From contig JAOWCC010000444.1 in assembly GCA_030867875.1 (NCBI GenBank), forward strand, positions 434,001-498,000: DNA of 64,000 nucleotides, in the 5' to 3' direction. The notes below the pieces were generated by a model. It saw nothing but the letters and a program-made list of their open reading frames with translations. It did no database searches and was not told where the DNA came from. The stretch's first letter is position 1; each line of letters opens with the position of its first letter. Source of the DNA: Actinernus sp. WN-2022 (Eukaryota > Cnidaria > Anthozoa > Actiniaria > Actinernidae). This document shows, piece after piece, positions 22,666 through 32,935 of this stretch. The position numbers were made by a program, and so were the translations under genes.

Positions 22666-24299
22666 TCAAAGCTTGCGGATGACGCTAACAGTTAGATTAC
22701 CTACATGTGAAAACACGATACAATGAAACTGAATATCCCGGTGCCTGTGAAGTCTCAGCTTTAACCAATCGGATCAAGGACTAGTGTTATTTCAGGTGCG
22801 CAAAAATTTGAATATTGCCAAAAACCGAATAATAAATAAGCGTCACTTCAATTTTAGTTACACGTCGCCATGTGCTTTTATACGCACACAAACCTTGATG
22901 TTCATCTAAATCTTCAGGATCACACACACATTGAAGGTAGGTATTCTTATGAGAGTGATAAACACAGCATTTATATATTATTCAGGTTGCAAATTACATC
23001 CAAGAAAGCATGTATAATTTAGAGCAAGGTTACTTTCACTTCACTGACATTGACGGCGTCTGAGTTGCTTTTCATTCAGTTATGTGTATCTCAAAAAGCT
23101 GTAAGATCAATACGGACGCTATGGTTATGAAAAGAAACCACAGACAATAGAGGAATCAAGATATGAGACGACTTCAAAATGTAGTTAGGAGTACTCATCG
23201 GAACCGCTCCACAAAATATCCGCTCGCAGGCTGAACTTGAGCTGGCTGGGAATTTCAATATTAGAGAGATCCTTGCTGGGATGTTTTTCTAACCGCTTAA
23301 CTTGCTATGATTTTGTATCCAGATATTGATTTTGACTGAGAAACCTGGCGCGCGCGCGTCCGATCAGGCGGTCCCAGATCACCTCCATCAAGTTTATTGT
23401 CGCCCATTAAAGTAACCAAAATAAAAACATAATTGCGAAATTGTTACGTTGTTAGGAAAATAAGCTCCGGTTTACTTGCTCTGGGAAAGGGTTTTCAATA
23501 ATATCTAGTTGCTGACAAAAATAGGTCCAAATACATTTCCTGGCTGGGAAAAATAATTCCCGAAACAGATCCTTGCTGGCAAATACATTCTTAGAGTTGA
23601 GAGCTAGCTGGAAGTGCGGAGCGGATATATTTTTACAGGATTAGTTGATAATTAACCAAAAAAGTTTCAGTGAATGCCAACTAATCGTTTGGGTAAACGG
23701 CATATCATTTTTGAAAAATGTCTCGTTGGGTACTCCTGTGTAGTCTGTATTCTCAATGCAGAAGTTGCAGCCTTCCTTGTAAACCGCAATTTAGTATTAA
23801 CGAAAGCCTTCGCTTTGAGTCATAAGTTAAAAATATACTAGCTTAAAGACTCAAACTCGAAAGGTTGTGCTACCGGCTGTGATAATTTTCGTGCTTTACT
23901 CAGACTCGTAGTTTACTCAGACTCTTGTGTAGACTAGTTGACATGTATCTACCGTTCATCGTCATCCTCTTACTCTTAAATGCCTAACATTTAAAATGTA
24001 TAAACGTATCCAATATATTCTCTTTACAGAAAATCGTTGCAGCAGATGAGAACAGAGGCTGATATGTGAAAAGTTCGTACGCAGAATGTGTCTTCGTTGC
24101 CGAAAGGATCCTGTTGACAACAAACGATTATAAGTAACGAAAAAGGTCTCGTTTTAAAGCTGAATGTTTACAAAATCTGCTTGAACATTTGTTTATGATG
24201 CGCTATCGAGTTTTACGATGTTCTGTTAGTTTTTCAGCGCAGTCATTTTTCCAGCGCAAAAAGACACTTAGCCAACTAAAATTACAATCACAAAGGCTT
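22666..24299. other. Interior of the 6.2 kb element, no gene seen
   Basis: Only short frames are visible. 23,190-23,640 has loosely inverted related segments (aaaatatccgctc...gctggctggga and gctagctgg...gagcggatat), suggesting an old foldback. No transposase motif found. Confidence 0.4.
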
Positions 24300-24936
24300 G
24301 TGTGACTCGTCAATTTTAATGCTTCATTAGCCGGCGTGCGCTCTATTGTCTATAGAGGAGGAGCTTAGAAGTCAAGACTGAGATGCCTCGCGGGAATTCT
24401 GAAAATTCAAATTTGGCAAGCGAATTTGAGTTTCCAATATGTGTTCTAGAAAGTTTGATTTCGATAATACTAATATCCGTCAGAATAAGACGAAAAAGCG
24501 GCAACGAGTTACTAAGATATCGAACTAACTTTTGCCGTCGGTACCTAAGACATTAAGTAATTATTCGAAGAGGAAATCGACCTCAAATTCAACCATAAGT
24601 CATTTTCCAGTCTAGCAGCTTCGAAAAATCCCAAATTTGAAGGCAAAACCGATAATGCTTATATTCACGCCAATAATTTAATCTTGGGTGCAAATACTTA
24701 ATTGATATCTCTTCTACAAAAGCCCATGGGTAACCTAACTCTTATGAAGGTTATTTTCTGCGTAAATGAGTGAAATCGTAACCTCACTGAAGCGTTTTGG
24801 CCCATTTTCTCTGTTATTTGCTTCACGTATCATTACGTAGCTTTTGAATTTAGCGCTGCTGTTCTTAGAAATATCCCGGATGTGTCGCGGCATTCTGGGC
24901 GATGGCGGACCGATTGAATGTTGGATGTTTCCAGCA
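24300..24936 (+). repeat. R1-family repeat, plus-strand partial copy
   Basis: It aligns by eye with 16,910-17,460. Shared landmarks are GAGGAGCTTAGAAGT, CAAGCGAATTTGAGTT, TTGATTTCGATAATACTAAT, TTGATATCTCTTCTACAAAA-type and TAGCTTTTGAATTTAGCGC, then CCCGGATGTGTCGCGGCATT. It is non-coding and ends where the inverted 76-bp array begins. Confidence 0.8.
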
Positions 24937-25280
24937 AATTTGGTCACTTGTGCGATATATTTTGAGAAAGCAGTGCGGAATCGGGGTTTGAATCCCGGGG
25001 TTCATACTTGTCCGCCAGATTTGATCATTTTTGTGATATTTCGAGAATGCTTATATTCCGCAGTGCGGAGTTCGCCAGATTGATCATTTTTGTGATATTG
25101 TGAGAATGCTCGTATTCCGCAGTGCGGAATCGGGGATTATTTTTGTCCGCCAGATTTGGTCATCTGTGCAATACTTTGAGTAAACCTTCATTCCGCAGTG
25201 CGGTTTGTCCATCAGATTTCGTCATCTGTGAGATATTTTGAGAAACCCTTGATTCCAGTGTGGAATTTATCCGCCAGAAC
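24937..25280 (-). repeat. Inverted, diverged copy of the 76-bp array
   Basis: About five units in the opposite orientation to 19,681-19,975, each with TTGTCCGCCAGATTTGGTCAT-type sequence, TTTTGAGAA and the ATTCCGCAGTGCGGAAT dyad. Units are shorter and more diverged than in the left array. Confidence 0.85.
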
Positions 25281-25829
25281 TTTGTATTTGGTATCCCAGT
25301 TTTCTGTATTTATTTGTGTTCCGCTTATTTCAGTCTTAAACAACACTTACTTTTTGCATGAAAATTCCTTTCCGTTAGAAAATGTATTTTTTATGTTGTT
25401 AAAAATATGAAAAATGTCCAGTCCGCAAAAATAATGTTAATAGAGTATCTAGTAATATCTGTGGTAACGTCAAAATACTAGTTATTTGGTGAAATAAAAA
25501 CCTGTGGTCCGCCAACAACGTCTATTATTTAATGCTTTGGAGGAAACACGTCTTGGTTATATGCGAAAACTGCATTATTAGCGGACGCATTCCTCTTAAT
25601 ATCGCGTTTTCATTGAATTTTTGCGGAATTTCACAAAATGATAAAAACTGATTTTAGTTGAGAATGCGTTACTAACGTTATTTGGAACCAACTCTGATCA
25701 ATGTACAACGTTTGTACACGATCCAAATAAAACGTATGTATGTATGTATTTTGAGACATTATGGTATACATAATAACGTGTGGGATAAGCAACTTTCGCT
25801 AAAATAAATTGAAAATAAGTTACTAAGTG

Positions 25830-26060
25830 ATTCTACAATGATAACAACAGTTTTGCTTTATTTTTAGGGCAATATAATCAATATGGTGTTTCCAGTTAAG
25901 ATGGGAGTCGATTAGTGCTCCAAGGTATTTGATATATTATTTACATTCAAGAGGTTCAAATGTATTGTAGTCATTATCAAATGGTTTAATCATAGGCTGA
26001 TAATTCATTTTGAGGGGGGATGGACAGAAAATGATAAAGTTAGATTTGTTTTATATTTAA
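25830..26060 (-). pseudogene. LINE fragment (post-palm RT region)
   Basis: The minus strand reads FEPLECK, a stop, then YIKYLGALIDSHLNWKHHID and YIALKIKQN. This is the KYLGxxID..LxWxxHI signature found after the RT catalytic core in CR1/L2/jockey-type LINEs. Only about 75 residues' worth is recognisable, with one stop. A short isolated relic. Confidence 0.6.
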
Positions 26061-26815
26061 ATTTGTGTGAAATTCGAGACCCTCAAATTTCCACTGAATT
26101 AGCAAATATTTCAACAATCACTGATTATGTCTAGTTGGATGAATTACCTACATGGTAAGCTGCATCAGTTACACCCCCTTTACTTCTGATGCAGTTTTCG
26201 CGCTTTACTTTCCACCCGAAATCTCGTACCAGAGGTTTTCCTAAAAATGAGTTCAAAGGTCACAGGGTCATCATATCTAAAAATATGATCGAACTCCAGA
26301 TACATGTATATAGCAGCGGCACTTCAGCTACAAACTAACTGTTGGTCACGTAATTCCATAAAAAATACCAGATAAAAATAAAATTAATGAAGTGTTAATG
26401 TTAATAATCAAGTCATAATATTTTCGATAACAATTTGTTCCAGTAATAAATATTTTTTATCGGTTTATTAATCTTGTGCGTCAGAATGCTTCTGAGTGAT
26501 AACATAGGCTACCTTCATCATATGCAGAAGAACCGACACAATGAACTGATTGCGTGGAGAGCTTGATTAACTATACATTTGTACTAACACCACTTTACGA
26601 TACTGGCCTTCGTAGGTAAACAGCAGTCCCTAGCCATTTTGCATGTCCATCTATCCAAGTTCTGCAAATGGTAAATGAAATTTGCTACGGAGTTGTTGAC
26701 CAGAAAGTGTTTAGGGTTATAACTTGAAACGTCAACGTTCTAGTCGTCAGAGCTTCAAAAAAAGTTTCTATTTTATCCCTCCCTGTTTGTTTTCTTTTAG
26801 TTTGTGAATTGTTAT
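26061..26815. other. Downstream of the GPCR, no gene seen
   Basis: No exon or known repeat was recognised. It probably includes the 3' UTR of the minus-strand GPCR. Confidence 0.4.
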
Positions 26816-27802
26816 TCACTGATTGGCTAGTTCAACTCGTTGTCGTCTTCGAGGTAAGTTACTTTGAAGTCTTTTATCCATCGTAAGGTAGATTACAGGA
26901 GCTAGAGCAGAACTGATGTATGTCGAGCATTGAATCCAAAGTTCAAGGCACATTTTATCGACAGTATTACGTCTATGAAAATGAAAAGCTACCACTACGC
27001 CATAAGGAACCCATGTTATGATATAAGCCAGAGATAAAACTATACATGAAATGGTGAATGACACTTTCTCGGCTGCTTTTTGTTGACCAAACATTGCCTG
27101 CATTTCTTGTCTGTGTTTTGTGATATGTCGAGCTGCTCTACGAAACAGGTGAGAAGCAATTGTACAGCAAGTTGTTATCCACACGAATATGACTGTAATT
27201 CTAACAGTTAAGACTGTTGTATTAATATTGTTAGATTTGCCAAGTGGAATGCAGTGATAGTAATTAGGGCCAACCGATACCATGGTCACTGTTGCTATGA
27301 CAAGAACCCAAATAACAACAACCAAAATGCACGCCCATTTAACATCCAGTTTTCGCTGATGAGAGAATTTTGTCAGAGCTTCAAGTCGATCAAATCCAAT
27401 CACAGCTAAAGTTGCTAGAGTAGTAAAGTTACAGGCATTTTTTACATCAAAGGTGATGTCAAAAATCATTATGATCTGCGATTGGCTGCATTCCAAATAC
27501 TGTTTGAAGTTAAATACAAGAACCGCTTCCATTGGCAGGGAGAGTACAAGTGAAAGGAGATTTGAGGATATGAGATTGAAGATGAGGATTTTATCGGCTG
27601 ACTTGTTCTTCTTCCACTCGATGTTGACTGTATATATCAAAAGCACATTACCAAGAACACCGAATATAGCGATGGCAGTGAGGTAGAGAACTCTCTCGAG
27701 GATGTTAGGGCAGGTTGAATTGGTCGAACTTGTGCTGAGGTTCCAAGTTGACTGAGTGAAATTGAAGAGACTTGACAACAAATATGAAGAGTTGTCGCTC
27801 AT
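26816..27802 (-). CDS. Class A (rhodopsin-family) G protein-coupled receptor
   Basis: Intact single-exon ORF of 328 residues, about the size of a full receptor with short tails. The N-terminus (1-35) has several N-glycosylation sequons (N4, N14, N21, N28). TM1 has the GN pair (G51-N52, IFGVLGNVLLIY). TM2 is NLISSNLLSLVLSLP with Asn81 where class A usually has Asp. C105 before TM3 and C184 in extracellular loop 2 can form the conserved disulfide. The end of TM3 reads D138-R139-L140 instead of DRY. TM6 has W264-V-P-Y, and TM7 ends A301-P-V-I-Y305 instead of NPxxY. The C-tail is short and basic with no palmitoyl cysteine apparent. It acts at the plasma membrane. The ligand is unknown; peptide- or amine-like cnidarian orphan receptors are the nearest idea. 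Being intronless is common for these families. Confidence 0.9.
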   Translation of the reverse strand: MSDNSSYLLSSLFNFTQSTWNLSTSSTNSTCPNILERVLYLTAIAIFGVLGNVLLIYTVNIEWKKNKSADKILIFNLISSNLLSLVLSLPMEAVLVFNFKQYLECSQSQIIMIFDITFDVKNACNFTTLATLAVIGFDRLEALTKFSHQRKLDVKWACILVVVIWVLVIATVTMVSVGPNYYHCIPLGKSNNINTTVLTVRITVIFVWITTCCTIASHLFRRAARHITKHRQEMQAMFGQQKAAEKVSFTISCIVLSLAYIITWVPYGVVVAFHFHRRNTVDKMCLELWIQCSTYISSALAPVIYLTMDKRLQSNLPRRRQRVELANQ

Positions 27803-28770
27803 TTTAAATGAAGTCGTGTCGAGAAAGACTATGAGATATGGACTGAGAAGGTGGTCGGGTGATGAACTGAATAAAACTCACTTGATTTTGTTGTAAATAG
27901 TAGATTTGTGATAACAAATTCTACAATAGAGCGTCCCACAAGACTCTGGTACATCCTTTGACATCAGCCAATCATTGTAATACAGAACATAGAGTATAAT
28001 ATGCTATTTGCGCTGAGACAAGAATACTGTACCTTCTCTCATTAAACTTATGTACAGCGCTATGATAATATGCATGGAAGTGACTAAGCTCTGTTTGGTG
28101 AAAAACATTATGCGATAATTAACACCTTTTGGGATGAGGTTGTGAAGTTACATGTACACGGTGCATAAATTAATACATCATGTACCAAACAGCTGGAGTC
28201 ACATTGTTCTTGGTCATAAGTTCAACAGATTGGAATTAATATTTTAGAAAGGTTAAAGCTTAATTCAGGAGGGGGAGCCAGAAAAAAATCCAAATTACAA
28301 CTTTTAACAGGAAGTGAAACAAAAAAAGTGATATGATAAAACGGAAGGGGATTTCCATAGAAATTCTAATTTTCGAAAATTATAAATAAACTAAATTAAT
28401 AAAACACAAAATTTCCTTCGTTTTAATTTCTATATATGGGAAAAATCAATTGAAACGTTCTAAACCATTATTAGTTTGTCGTGAGTTGTGTTAACCGAAG
28501 AAATGTTCCTAAAATACGAGAAAATTTGAGGGTCAAAATCTATTAAAGGCGTTCAGTATTTCAAAATTTCTCAAAGCAATAAATAATGTTTAATGAATAT
28601 ACCAAAATTTATTGTAGTACTAACACTATTATTACTCCATTTATTTAAAGAATCGACGCCATAACAACAGAGTTGTCTTCTTCCAGTAATGCTGACTGTA
28701 TACAGCTATTTCAAAAAGGTTGTCCCGGTCAAGCGACATTCAACCGCAATGGATTGTGGTTATAATGTAT
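27803..28770. other. Upstream of the GPCR, no other gene seen
   Basis: AT-rich, presumably promoter and 5' UTR of the minus-strand GPCR proximally. 28,690-28,770 resembles the repeat at 7,600 (ttcaaaaaggttgtc). Confidence 0.4.
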
Positions 28771-29681
28771 CAGTCAATTCCAAACCCGTGCATCCCCCCC
28801 CCGGGCCACCCCCGGGCATTTGATCAGCGGCTTGCTCCCGAGGGTGGGAAATTTGACGAGCATCTATGACCTCAGGGGCGGGCATTTGACAAACAGTGGG
28901 GGGAGGGGGTGGGGCATTTGATCAGTGTTTAAAAATATATTCTGTCTGTCTACAAGCGTCGAAATGGCGAACGAACGTGGCGAACGTACGAGGACTTCCA
29001 GGATAAGGATTGCGCATTTGTAGAGGCTTGAAAGATCGAACCTGCCAAATTTGAAGGCCACTTTCAGAGGTAAATTGTTTATGTTTAAACCGATAAACTA
29101 TGTTGTTTTGCTTTGTTTCGTGAACTTTGACCGACTGCGTGATATTAAGTGCGTGACAAGAGTTGTGAATCTTGTGATAACTTGAATTTGCTGCGACCCT
29201 CGACAGCGCGAGTTAAAAACATAATTATTTATATCGGTAAAAGACGGACCGATTGGTGCCTGTTACATACATGTACTTTATATACCAACAACATAAGCTA
29301 ACATATTCAATTTCAAGCCATTACGTTTATTATAAAGTATATACGATCGAGCCGGTAGAAATGATTGTTCTCATCCCTGACCGGTTGAAGGTGGTTTTCA
29401 CCGTCGGTGTTTCCTGTGAATTGCTTGAGTCGGAGATTGTCAAAGCAATGATTTCATTTATTTGTCAGTAGTCTTTGCCTTGTCTTTGTCGAAATTTTTT
29501 GGAAAATTTTCCGAGCCGGTCCCCGATGGTGGGGCATTTGAACAGCCTGGATTAAAAACTGGTGGGGCATTTGAACAGTTTTTCTGCCTTGGTAGTGGGG
29601 CATTTGATCGAAATTTTTTCAAAATGTTCAAATGCCCGGGGGTGGCCCGGGGGGGGCATGCACGGGTTTGGAATTGACTCA
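28771..29681. mobile_element. 0.9 kb TIR element with repeated ggggcattt motifs
   Basis: The left end GTCAATTCCAAACCCGTGCA...CCCCGGGCCACCCCCGGGCA (28,771-28,822) is inverted at 29,629-29,681. Inside, ggggcatttgaNcag-type motifs recur (28,911, 29,531, 29,561, 29,596), facing both ends. It also contains ATGGCGAACGAACGTGGCGA (28,962), a short ATG frame. No transposase. Confidence 0.8.
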
Positions 29682-29830
29682 TACATTACTTCTTTCTAAT
29701 GACATCAACGTCATTTGTTAAACAAGGGATACGGGATTTTTTTATTTTGTTTTAGCCTCTCGCCTATTATACAAATAAGTCAAAGCTTTTCTCTTTTGTT
29801 AATTTCTTCCGACTACGTCTATTGAAATAG

Positions 29831-29950
29831 GTAACCGAATATAGCGATGGCAGTGAGATAAGGGTTATAGAGGTAGGCAAAGGCGGCCATGCAAGCTGGT
29901 GGTGAGATTCCGTGTTGAAGTGAGATTAACAACACAAAAAAAACGAATAT
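29831..29950 (-). pseudogene. Fragment of a GPCR paralogue (TM1 start)
   Basis: On the minus strand, AYLYNPYLTAIAIFGYL is encoded here. The intact receptor at 27.7 kb has VLYLTAIAIFGVLGN at the start of TM1. The DNA is identical over about 24 bp (ACCGAATATAGCGATGGCAG and the following bases) at 29,833 and 27,659. Similarity fades on both sides. It is in the same orientation as the intact gene and about 2 kb upstream, so it looks like the stub of a tandem duplicate. Confidence 0.55.
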
Positions 29951-30144
29951 ATTTTTTTCTCATTCACATGGGACACAATTTTTTGGAGATCAGGACTCGT
30001 TTGTTTATTGAGTTATTAAATAGCGCGATAGTAAACGGTTTACAATAGACGTCGCAAATGGCTTCGGCACTTTACGTCAACTAATAACTGTTAGTCTCAT
30101 TTGCACTAGCGATGGAGTGCCGTAAGTTTGAGCTAACAATAAGC

Positions 30145-30566
30145 GGTTATGACTAAAACTACACACGAGTGAACACGAGTGAACACGAGTGAACACGAGT
30201 GAACACGAGTGAACACGAGTGAACACGAGTGAACACGAGTGAACACGAGTGAACACGAGTGAACACGAGTGAACACGAGTGAACACGAGTGAACACGAGT
30301 GAACACGAGTGAACACGAGTGAACACGAGTGAACACGAGTGAACACGAGTGAACACGAGTGAACACGAGTGAACACGAGTGAACACGAGTGAACACGAGT
30401 GAACACGAGTGAACACGAGTGAACACGAGTGAACACGAGTGAACACGAGTGAAAAAGATGGTAAAACAGGTGAACACGAGTGAATAAAAGGTGAACACGA
30501 GTAAAAATTTATCCAAACTATATTTTTCTTTGATTTAATTAATTGAAACTATAGTAAACCAGCCAA
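30145..30566. repeat. MULE left TIR with 10-bp satellite
   Basis: After the tip comes ACACACGAGT and then 28 uninterrupted copies of GAACACGAGT (30,171-30,450), two spaced degenerate copies (to about 30,502), then about 65 unique bases ending AGTAAACCAGCCAA. The inverted partner at 37,598-37,909 has the same layout with about 17 perfect units, so the arrays have changed length independently. Three overlapping frames read MFTRVHSCSLV repeats. These are translation artefacts of the satellite. Confidence 0.95.
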
Positions 30567-30916
30567 ACTATGGAGCCTTGAGAAAACCAGTCGCCTGTCT
30601 GAGAGGCATCTGATAACATATGATGCATGTTGACAGTTCGGAAACCACAAAGTAGGATTTAATTACCTCAAACATCAAAATAGATGAAAAGCTGTCAACT
30701 AAGTCAATAAGTTTAGATTAACTTAGCGATAACCCATTTTTTCAAGTCGGACCGTTAGAAAAGTAAAGTGTTTATTTTGCCCATATCGGTGCAGAAATGT
30801 TTTTCGCGCCTCTGCACGATTGTTTTTGTACTAAAGACAGCACTAAATAGTTGAAGGGTGTTCACTTGAACAAGTGACCAAGAACTGAACTGAGCGGCAA
30901 CTTCCGACGCCCAGAT

Positions 30917-31190
30917 GGGGACCGCCTTCCGGTTGGCTCAGTGGTTTAGCTCAGTGGTTTAAGCTCCGGTCTGTCGAACTGGAGGTCATGGGTTCAACCC
31001 CCGGCCGGGCCAACTTAAAAAAACTTAAAATAACTGAGTGGAAGGTGCTGCCTTTACACAACCCAACAGTAAACGATTAGACCTTCACGTCTTCTCAGAT
31101 AAGGACGTAAAATCATAGGACTAGTGTCCCCCAATTAGCTGCAAAGCTAAATACATTGACACTTAAATAAAGTCACTACTACTATTACCG
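30917..31190 (+). mobile_element. tRNA-derived SINE inserted in the MULE
   Basis: The head resembles a tRNA: an A box (GGCTCAGTGG, repeated as TAGCTCAGTGGTTTAAGC by a 14-bp duplication) and a B box (GGGTTCAACCC at about 30,991). The acceptor-like ends CCGGCCGGGCC close the head. The body runs to a 3' tail TTAAATAAAGTCACTACTAC (ends about 31,190). RNA polymerase III would start at the head. A functional tRNA is unlikely because of the duplication and the absence of proper acceptor pairing. Confidence 0.65.
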
Positions 31191-31419
31191 AGTTTTTAGT
31201 GGAGTCAGGGGCATGCTCCCCCGGAAAATTCTGAATTGCACATTTTCCTACACTTTCTGGCACAATTTAATGCATTGTATAGATGCAATAATGTGTGTAC
31301 GATTTTGAATCCATTTTTAACAGTTGGGGTGTGGCTTATACATGTGCATGAGTGTTTCCTTAAAATACACTCAGGAGAGGGTAGGGGGTCGGAGCATTTG
31401 GATATGAAACCAAGGTATA

Positions 31420-31446
31420 ATATCTGACCCCCCCCCCCCCCCCCTA
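31420..31446. repeat. Poly(C) tract
   Basis: A run of about 18 C bases after 'tatctga' inside the MULE 3' region. Length is likely polymorphic or assembly-sensitive. Confidence 0.85.
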
Positions 31447-31588
31447 CTAAACATAATAAAGGGGGCGTTACTGTGGTGAACAGGCCTTGAAACCCATACT
31501 AAGCCTCTCAAATAACTTACACATTCTGAAAATCGAGAACTTTTTAGAAATATTTATTTTAACGCAATCATATAATTCGCATCAAAAC

Positions 31589-31757
31589 AGCTATAGACCC
31601 ATTCGAAAAATGGCGTCCAATTTAATTAACTATTGTTTAGTACTGACTAGCCTCGCTTACACGTTCAAAAGCTTTTGTGTGTACTGACTAGCCTCGTGTT
31701 CACGTTACCAGGACAATAGCTTTTTAAATTGGACGCCATTTTTCGAATGGGTCTATG
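31589..31757. mobile_element. Palindromic MITE within the MULE
   Basis: CTATAGACCCATTCGAAAAA and the next bases, TGGCGTCCAATTT (31,591-31,625), are repeated inverted at 31,727-31,757. Between them a direct repeat TACTGACTAGCCTCG occurs twice (31,641 and 31,682). Confidence 0.8.
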
Positions 31758-32337
31758 ACATAATTAAAACTGCATAAAGAGAAAGAAACAGCATATGCGC
31801 ATGCGTGTATCAATGAACTTTAAAAACAGTTATTCTCCTTATAAAATCTGCAACAAACCGTATTGTTACATAGCCATAAGTTTTCCAGATACAACGTACG
31901 CACTCATTGGCTGATTCAGGGTCACGTGGCAGTCATCAAAATTCAATGTTTCCCGCGCGGGTAACAATTCATCAATTGTTGCCCGCCACGTGATCACATC
32001 GTGACAGAAGATGGTGTGATATGTCGCGCGCGCCACTGGCTAGATAAAGGCGGGAAATATTGTTTACCAAAATGTCTAGATCTTCATCAAAAGCTGACCA
32101 TTTTTCGTCGAAAGAAAGCATTCAAAATAGAACCAGCTCCAAAGATACAATTTTATACATCTTTATTAAGCGTGAGAGAAATTGGTAGCTAAAAAAGGAT
32201 GCAAGAAAGACACAAAACGATACTAAACTGCCGTAGCAACGCTGGCAGCGTTTTGTGTTGAAAAGCAGATTCCCGAGGAGAAGACGACATACCTCGCTCG
32301 TATCAGGTAGTAAAACTTATGTCTATATAACAAATCA

Positions 32338-32460
32338 CTTAATGACTGTCCCTTCGGGAAACAGTGAGTTTTGTTTCCCCTCGATCCTCGATGTTCCCCT
32401 CGACGGAGGATCTCGGGGAAACAAAACTCACTGTTTCCCGAAGGGACAGTCATTAAGTGT
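32338..32460. mobile_element. Palindromic MITE within the MULE
   Basis: The left arm ACTTAATGACTGTCCCTTCG...GTTTTGTTTCCCC (32,338-32,380) and right arm (32,415-32,460) are near-perfect inverted copies with a central GATCCTCGATG region. Confidence 0.8.
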
Positions 32461-32571
32461 TAAATATTTCATTATTATATTATATTGGGCAAACACTGTT
32501 ATGAACCTTATACGGAATAGTGGCTCATAATTTTGTCCTATACTTTTGTCAAACATGAACTAACGTGCACC

Positions 32572-32935
32572 CAACATTATTGGGTGGAACCCTGTACTTC
32601 GCGGTGAACTCCTGAGTACAGCCATAGCACTTAATAAATTATAACTAACGTGAAACAATGTTCAGATTATAGCTCAGTACCTCAGCGAGCTGTAGATCTG
32701 ATAATAACTGAAAAACGTCATCTGCCAAATACACAGTTCCATCAAACGAGGGATTCTTCCGTTTCATGTGGTTATGAACGGGGTGATAATACGTATTTGA
32801 AAAATCAACACTGTATACCCACTGCCCGGTGCACTCGTCTCGTTTTACAAGTCTGCGATCTACATGTTTCACAACAACATTATTGGGTGGAACCCTGTAC
32901 TTCGCGGTGAACTCCTGAGTACAGCCATAGCACTT
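32572..32935. repeat. Perfect 61-bp direct duplication at the transposase 3' end
   Basis: Bases 32,572-32,632 are identical to 32,875-32,935. The second copy is coding (KCYGC and PPNNV part of the C-terminal domain, minus strand). The first lies just after the stop. Identity across all 61 bases implies a recent local copying event or conversion. Confidence 0.95.

Larger units (their letters stand above)
19440..25670. mobile_element. 6.2 kb TIR element with inverted subterminal 76-bp arrays
   Basis: The left end AACGCATTCTCAACTAAAAT (19,440; about 34 bp of TIR) is matched inverted at 25,637-25,670, ending GAGAATGCGTT. ACTA lies immediately outside both ends (19,436-19,439 and 25,671-25,674), a candidate 4-bp target-site duplication. 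Just inside each end are tandem arrays of the same 76-bp unit in opposite orientation (19,681-19,975 and 24,937-25,280). No transposase is recognisable in the interior, which holds nested elements, so the unit looks non-autonomous or gutted. The superfamily is not assigned; 4-bp duplications occur in several (for example Sola, Chapaev). Confidence 0.65.

Noticed and set aside
30161..30450. CRISPR-like or direct-repeat array
   Set aside because: Units are contiguous 10-mers with no spacers, in a eukaryotic transposon TIR.
30077..30516. Three overlapping minus-strand ORFs of MFTRVHSCSLV repeats, and two more at 37,648-37,927
   Set aside because: They are translations of the 10-bp satellite in the MULE TIRs. 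Since 10 is not a multiple of 3, all frames cycle and stay open; there is no evidence of a protein.
30931..31015. Functional tRNA gene
   Set aside because: A and B boxes are present, but the A-box region is duplicated, the acceptor arm does not pair properly, and it is followed by a SINE body and tail.
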